NCBI RefSeq assembly: GCF_904831005.1
Contig: NZ_LR882982.1
Location: forward strand, 496,001 to 560,000
DNA length: 64,000 bases
Direction: 5' to 3'
DNA from: Microbacterium hydrocarbonoxydans
GTDB taxonomy: Bacteria; Actinomycetota; Actinomycetes; Actinomycetales; Microbacteriaceae
A program made the position numbers and the translations under genes. The notes beneath the pieces were generated by a model that saw only the letters and a program-made list of their open reading frames with translations, was not told where the DNA came from and made no database searches. This document shows positions 60,039 through 64,000 of the stretch, piece by piece (position 1 is the first letter of the stretch; the number at the start of each line of letters is the position of its first letter).

Positions 60039-60929
60039 ATGATCAACGACGATCGACGCACCCGCCGCGTCATCATCAACTCCGATGTGAAGAACGAGGC
60101 CGACGACCAGTTCGCCATCGTGCATGCGCTGCTCTCGCACACGCTCGACGTGCGAGGTGTGATCCCCGCCCACTTCGGCACGCACCGCACCACCGAATCC
60201 CTCGCCGAGTCCCGCGCGGAGCTCGACCTGCTGCTCGATCTGCTCGACCTCGACCACGACGTTCCCACGGCCGACGGCGCCCCGGGCGCGCTGGTCGACG
60301 AGCGCACCCCGATCGACAGCCCGGGTGCGCGTCTGATCATCGAGGAGGCGCGACGCGAAGACGCCGGGCCGCTGTTCATCGCGTTCCTCGGCCCCCTCAC
60401 CGACATGGCCTCGGCGCTGCTGCTGGCGCCCGACATCGCCGATACCGATACGACCGTGATCTGGATCGGGGGGCCGCCATACGGCGATCTCGTCTCGGTC
60501 GGCTCGTGGCCGGAGTTCAACCTGCGCAACGACATCGCCTCGGCGAACGTCGTGTTCGACTCCGGCATCCGGCTGTGGCAGGTGCCGTCGAACGTGTACC
60601 GACAGGTCAACGTCGGCTACGCAGAGCTCGAGGCCCGCGTCGAGCCGTACGGGGAGTTCGGCCGCTACCTCGCCCAGCAGGTCGTGGACTTCAACTCGCA
60701 GTATCACCGCGTCGCCGTCGAGTCGCGGTCGCTCGGAGACTCTCCCGCGATCGCGCTGATGATCGATCCGTTCTGCGCGGCGATGCGCCGACAGAGCGGT
60801 GTGCGCTTCGCCGCCGACGGCCACTACGAGCCCGCGGATCCCGCTCGCGAGATCCTGGTGGTCGAGAGCGTCGACGTGCGATTCCTGCTCGAGGACATGT
60901 TCGCCAAGATCGCTCGCCACGCGGCATGA
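60039..60929 (+). CDS. Nucleoside-hydrolase-like enzyme
   Basis: This 296-residue protein has the metal-binding N-terminal motif NSDVKNEADDQFAI, the NE-x-DD version seen in nucleoside-hydrolase-like proteins rather than the classical DTDPGIDD. It also has FLGPLTDMASAL and GGPPYGDLV blocks. The ATG at 60039 follows AGAAGGA and starts 22 bases after the GntR stop, so the two are probably co-transcribed. It likely cleaves an N- or O-ribosyl-type or other furanosyl bond. A furanoside such as an apiofuranoside is an idea only. Confidence 0.78.
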   Translation: MINDDRRTRRVIINSDVKNEADDQFAIVHALLSHTLDVRGVIPAHFGTHRTTESLAESRAELDLLLDLLDLDHDVPTADGAPGALVDERTPIDSPGARLIIEEARREDAGPLFIAFLGPLTDMASALLLAPDIADTDTTVIWIGGPPYGDLVSVGSWPEFNLRNDIASANVVFDSGIRLWQVPSNVYRQVNVGYAELEARVEPYGEFGRYLAQQVVDFNSQYHRVAVESRSLGDSPAIALMIDPFCAAMRRQSGVRFAADGHYEPADPAREILVVESVDVRFLLEDMFAKIARHAA

Positions 60930-60940
60930 TCGGCGTCGCC

Positions 60941-60983
60941 TGATCGCATCCGCGCCGCGACGGTCGCGATCGCGGCCCGATCA
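60941..60983. terminator. Complex inverted repeat between convergent genes
   Basis: Outer arms TGATCG (60941-60946) and CGATCA (60978-60983) enclose the hairpin CGCGAC-G-GTCGCG (60956-60968). It lies between the convergent nucleoside-hydrolase-like and serine hydrolase genes. Weak outer pairing limits confidence. Confidence 0.45.
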
Positions 60984-61946
60984 GAGCCCGGTCACGACCG
61001 CATTGTCGAGCTCGTCGGCGTCCACACCCGGCCGCACGGCGGCGTTCGTCAGCAGCACCCACGCCACGCCGGCACCGGGATGCACCCAGAACTCGGTGCC
61101 GGCCCAGCCCCCGTGGCCGTAGGCATCACGGTCGATGAGCCCGGGCGCGCGGGTGCGCAGGTTGAACGTGAAGCCCCAGTCCTGGCCGCGCTCGAGGGGG
61201 TAGGGGTCGAGCCGGGGGATGTCGCCGGTCAGCGGACGCCGCATCATCGCCAGGCCGGCCGGTGACAGCACGCCGCCGCTCTCTCCCCGGCCGATCCGCA
61301 GCAGCTCCGCTCCCAGGTGCAGCAGATCTTCGGCGCGGCCCAGCAGCCCCGCCCCCGGTGCTCGTGTGGCATGGAACCGGTCGAGGTCGAGTCCGCCGGC
61401 TGCCGCATCGGGCACGCCCACCGACTGCGCGGTGTCGAGCGTCAGGCCGTCCGCACCGATGCCGTGCGCCCAGTCGAGAGTGCCGACATCCCACGTGGTG
61501 CCCGTCGCATGCTCGATCATGGCGGCGATGCCCTCGAAGGCCAGCGTCGAGTACCGCGACGCCGTGCCCGCGGCGAAGTCCCGCCCTCGGGTGAGCAGCT
61601 CGCGGCGCAGCGGCACGTCGGTGTCGAGCGGCGGCTCGGAGATGCCCGAGGTGTGAGACGCCAGATGCCACAGCCGCACCGTGTCGTCACGGTTGGCGCC
61701 GAAGTCGGGAAGTGCCTCGGTGAGCGGGGTGTGCGGGGTGAGCAGGCCTCGTTCGATCGCTCTCGTCGCGGTGATCCCGGTGAGCACCTTGGTGATCGAG
61801 AACAGCGGGTACACGGCGTCGGTCGCTGCGCCGAAGCCCTCGAGGTCGACGATGCCGTCTGCCGTCGCCATGCCGAGCACGGCTGTGGGAAGGCGATCCG
61901 CCTGCACGTGGCGACGGGCCCAGTCGAATGCTGCGTGGAAGGTCAT
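60981..61946 (-). CDS. Serine hydrolase of the beta-lactamase superfamily
   Basis: This 321-residue protein has the S-x-x-K motif SITK (50-53). It also has the family block TRAIERGLLTPHTPL and a C-terminal YGHGGWAGTEFWVHPG block matching the third active-site element (HGGW). No signal peptide is visible, so it is probably an esterase or amidohydrolase in the cytoplasm, not a penicillin-degrading enzyme. It is divergent from the ABC exporter. Confidence 0.83.
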   Translation of the reverse strand: MTFHAAFDWARRHVQADRLPTAVLGMATADGIVDLEGFGAATDAVYPLFSITKVLTGITATRAIERGLLTPHTPLTEALPDFGANRDDTVRLWHLASHTSGISEPPLDTDVPLRRELLTRGRDFAAGTASRYSTLAFEGIAAMIEHATGTTWDVGTLDWAHGIGADGLTLDTAQSVGVPDAAAGGLDLDRFHATRAPGAGLLGRAEDLLHLGAELLRIGRGESGGVLSPAGLAMMRRPLTGDIPRLDPYPLERGQDWGFTFNLRTRAPGLIDRDAYGHGGWAGTEFWVHPGAGVAWVLLTNAAVRPGVDADELDNAVVTGL

Positions 61947-62001
61947 GGCTGCTCCCGGCCGATTCGGGTCGCCGTGCTTCCCTGGCGACAGTTCGTGACT
62001 C

Positions 62002-62007
62002 TACGAT
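62002..62007 (+). promoter_or_regulatory. Candidate -10 element for a leaderless transcript
   Basis: TACGAT ends 6 bases before the ATG at 62014, so transcription would begin at or next to the start codon. No ribosome site is seen. This matches the leaderless promoters common in actinobacteria. Confidence 0.45.
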
Positions 62008-62013
62008 AGGACC

Positions 62014-63789
62014 ATGGCACAGAAAGCGCTTTCCCATCCGGCCGCGCTCATCGACGGGCAGCATCCGACGCGTTCTGTGCTGCGCCTCGTGGCACGCCGT
62101 CCCTGGCGACTCACCTTCGCGATCACGGCCTTCGCGGTCAAAGAGATCCCGATGTGGTTCCTGCCCGTCATCACCGCGGCGATCATCGATGTCGTGGCGA
62201 CCCAGGGCGAGGTGAGCGAGGTTCTGTGGTGGTTCGCGCTCGCCGCGGTGCTGCTGCTGCAGAACTATCCGAACCACATCATCTACACCCGCAACTTCAT
62301 GACCGTGGTGCGCGACCTCGGCGCCGACCTGCGCAATGCCCTGACCGCACGCCTGCAGAGCCTGTCTATCGGCTACCACACGCGCGTGAGCTCGTCGATC
62401 GTGCAGACCAAGGTGGTGCGCGACGTCGAGAACGTCGAGCTCATGCTGCAGCAGGTCACGCATCCGCTTCTGTCGTCGACCATGGTCATGATCGGCGCCC
62501 TCGCCATGACGGCCATCACCGTGCCGCAGTTCCTTCCCGTCTACGCGCTGGCCGTGCCCATCGCGATCGGCATCCGATACGGCATGCGCAATCGCTCCCA
62601 GCGACGCAACGAGGTCTTCCGACGCGAGATCGAGACGCTGTCGGCGCGCGTCGGCGAGATGGCCTCTCTGATCCCCGTCACCCGCGCGCACGGCCTCGAG
62701 CAGACGGCGATCACGCGCGTCGCCGGAGGCGCCGACGGGGTGCGCCGCGCCGGGCTCGATCTCGATCTGCTCAACGGCCGGGTCGCCTCGATCTCGTGGG
62801 TCGCGATGCAGGTGCTCGGCGTGGCGTGCCTCATGCTGGCCGCGGTGTGCGCACTCACCGGCTTCCTTCCCATCACGCCCGGCGAGGTCGTGATGCTCTC
62901 GAGCTACTTCACCCTGCTCACCGGCGGCCTCACCCAGCTGCTCATGCTCATCCCGGTCGGCGCTCGCGGCCTCGAGTCCGTGCGGTCGATCGCCGAGGTG
63001 CTGCAGGAGCCCGATGTCGAGCAGAACTCCGGCAAGCGCGTCGTGTCGGCCGTCCGCGGCGAGATCGTCCTCGACTCCGCCACGCATCGATATGCGGATG
63101 CCGACGAAGACGCCCTGGTCGAGATCGACCTGCGGATCGCACCCGGCGAGACCGTCGCCTTCGTGGGCTCCTCGGGCTCGGGCAAATCGACCCTCTTGAA
63201 TCTCGTGCTCGGATTCGTCCGGCCCTCGAGCGGTCGCATCCTCCTCGACGGGGCGGACATGCAGGAGCTCGATCTTCGAACGGTGCGCCGCTCGATCTCT
63301 GTCGTGCCGCAGGAGTCGGTGCTGTTCGAGGGATCCGTGTTCGACAACATCGCCTACGGCATGCCCGACATCACGCCCGATCGCGTCGAGCGGGCGCTGC
63401 GAGACGCGAATGCCTGGGAGTTCGTGAGCGAGCAGCCCGAGGGATGGCACACGGTCGTCGGCGAGAGGGGAGCGCGCCTGTCGGGCGGACAGCGCCAGCG
63501 CCTGGCCATCGCGCGCGCACTCGTGCGAGATCCGCGGATCCTGCTGCTCGACGAGGCGACGAGCGCGCTCGACCCCGAATCGGAGGGGCTCGTCAAAGAG
63601 GCGCTCGAACGACTCATGCGGGGCCGTACCACCCTCGTGGTCGCGCATCGCCTGTCGACGATCCGACAGGCCGACCGCATCGTGGTGCTCGAGCACGGAC
63701 GCATCGTCGAGCAGGGATCACACGACGAGCTGCTCGCCGCCGACGGTCGATACGCTCGACTGCACCTCGTGCAGAACGGTATGAGATGA
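62014..63789 (+). CDS. ABC exporter, fused membrane and ATPase domains
   Basis: This 591-residue half-transporter has an N-terminal six-helix exporter domain (about 25-320) and a C-terminal ATPase. It shows Walker A GSSGSGKST, signature LSGGQRQRLAIARAL, Walker B LLLDEATSALD and a final H-loop VAHRLST. It should work as a homodimer exporting lipids, drugs or another small molecule; the substrate is unknown. Its operon continues into an oxidoreductase gene 28 bases downstream. Confidence 0.88.
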   Translation: MAQKALSHPAALIDGQHPTRSVLRLVARRPWRLTFAITAFAVKEIPMWFLPVITAAIIDVVATQGEVSEVLWWFALAAVLLLQNYPNHIIYTRNFMTVVRDLGADLRNALTARLQSLSIGYHTRVSSSIVQTKVVRDVENVELMLQQVTHPLLSSTMVMIGALAMTAITVPQFLPVYALAVPIAIGIRYGMRNRSQRRNEVFRREIETLSARVGEMASLIPVTRAHGLEQTAITRVAGGADGVRRAGLDLDLLNGRVASISWVAMQVLGVACLMLAAVCALTGFLPITPGEVVMLSSYFTLLTGGLTQLLMLIPVGARGLESVRSIAEVLQEPDVEQNSGKRVVSAVRGEIVLDSATHRYADADEDALVEIDLRIAPGETVAFVGSSGSGKSTLLNLVLGFVRPSSGRILLDGADMQELDLRTVRRSISVVPQESVLFEGSVFDNIAYGMPDITPDRVERALRDANAWEFVSEQPEGWHTVVGERGARLSGGQRQRLAIARALVRDPRILLLDEATSALDPESEGLVKEALERLMRGRTTLVVAHRLSTIRQADRIVVLEHGRIVEQGSHDELLAADGRYARLHLVQNGMR

Positions 63790-63817
63790 CCCCGTCCCGG
63801 CGTCCTGAGGAGGACCG

Positions 63818-64000
63818 ATGACATCCGACAAGATCCTTCGCGCAGCCCTCGTGGGCACAGGCTCCGTGGCGAACTCGCACGCGAGAGCGGTGGCGGCGTA
63901 CCCTCGAGCGGAACTCGTGGCGGTCGCCGACCTGAGCCGTGAGAAGGCCGAGGAGTTCGCCGCTCGATACGGTGTCGAGGCCGCGTACGGCGACCTCGAC
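63818..64000 (+). CDS. Gfo/Idh/MocA-family oxidoreductase (3' end cut by window edge)
   Basis: Only the first 61 codons are in the window. The N-terminal Rossmann segment reads AALVGTGSVANSHARAVAAYP and is typical of the Gfo/Idh/MocA family of sugar dehydrogenases. The ATG at 63818 follows GAGGAGGA. As the known D-apiose dehydrogenases belong to this family, it is a candidate first step of the apiose route, but the visible part cannot tell it from inositol or other sugar dehydrogenases. Confidence 0.8.
   Translation, partial: MTSDKILRAALVGTGSVANSHARAVAAYPRAELVAVADLSREKAEEFAARYGVEAAYGDLD

Noticed and set aside
61687..63696. Antisense frame of about 670 codons opposite the ABC exporter
   Set aside because: Shadow frame. 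The sense strand has complete Walker and signature motifs.
1..64000. Insertion sequences, integrases, phage genes, tRNA or rRNA genes
   Set aside because: None was seen on either strand. All space is filled by metabolic, transport and regulatory genes of uniform composition.

Overview
The window comes from a high-GC actinobacterium. Codon usage, GTG starts, dense ATGA/TGATG overlaps between genes and a probable leaderless promoter suggest a Microbacterium-like member of the Microbacteriaceae. No rRNA or tRNA gene is present to confirm this, so the taxonomy is inference. The window is a continuous carbohydrate-utilisation region with no mobile element, CRISPR array, tRNA or rRNA. No intergenic stretch exceeds 300 bases.

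Layout. (1) 1-5.6 kb: a LacI-type regulator cut by the left edge, divergent from a four-gene sugar ABC importer (rhaT-P-Q-S type). (2) 5.7-20.6 kb, minus strand: one long operon. It starts with an oligopeptide-class ABC importer (lipoprotein, DppB, a DppC-DppD fusion, DppF) and continues into GH3, a serine esterase, GH43, a GH78 alpha-L-rhamnosidase and a DUF5060/DUF5605 glycosidase. A divergent TetR regulator with a variable-looking repeat tail and a GH2 enzyme face it at 20.8-24.1 kb. (3) 24.2-30.2 kb, minus strand: L-rhamnose catabolism (rhaM, rhaI, an esterase, bifunctional rhaEW, rhaB), divergent from a second GH78 at 30.3-33.0 kb. LacI-like palindromes at the importer, rhaM and GH78 promoters tie regions 1 and 3 into one rhamnose regulon. 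(4) 33.1-37.2 kb: a 2-hydroxyacid dehydrogenase and a LacZ-type GH2 beta-galactosidase. (5) 37.3-41.8 kb, minus strand: an operon of GH127, a RuBisCO-like protein and a DUF1537 kinase, divergent from a CUT1 sugar importer with a racemase-family protein. A SorC regulator and an NAD(P)-dependent oxidoreductase follow. (6) 47.7-60 kb: a probable D-apionate/apiose block with a candidate lactonase (ApnL-like), a LacI regulator, and an operon of DhaK-DhaL kinase, RpiB-like isomerase, TPI-like isomerase, TIM-barrel protein, ApnO-like oxidoisomerase and SDR. Next come an unrecognised glycosidase-like protein, a CUT1 lipoprotein and a FadR-type GntR regulator. (7) 60-64 kb: a nucleoside-hydrolase-like enzyme, a serine hydrolase, an ABC exporter, and a Gfo/Idh/MocA oxidoreductase cut by the right edge.

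How the parts fit. Two rhamnosidases, two GH2 enzymes, GH43, GH127, GH3 and rhamnose catabolism point to breakdown of a plant glycan or glycoside rich in rhamnose, galactose and arabinose. The acid-sugar genes match the published bacterial D-apiose/D-apionate routes: ApnO, a DUF1537 kinase with a RuBisCO-like decarboxylase, and erythrulose-phosphate isomerases. Apiose and rhamnose occur together in rhamnogalacturonan II and in plant apiosides, which would explain the whole locus. Both the phosphorylating branch (kinase plus RuBisCO-like protein) and a possible direct decarboxylation branch (TIM-barrel protein plus erythrulose kinase) appear to be encoded. The best regulatory find is one 14-base motif repeated without a mismatch upstream of three minus-strand transcription units in region 6. 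It marks a probable apionate regulon of the GntR regulator.
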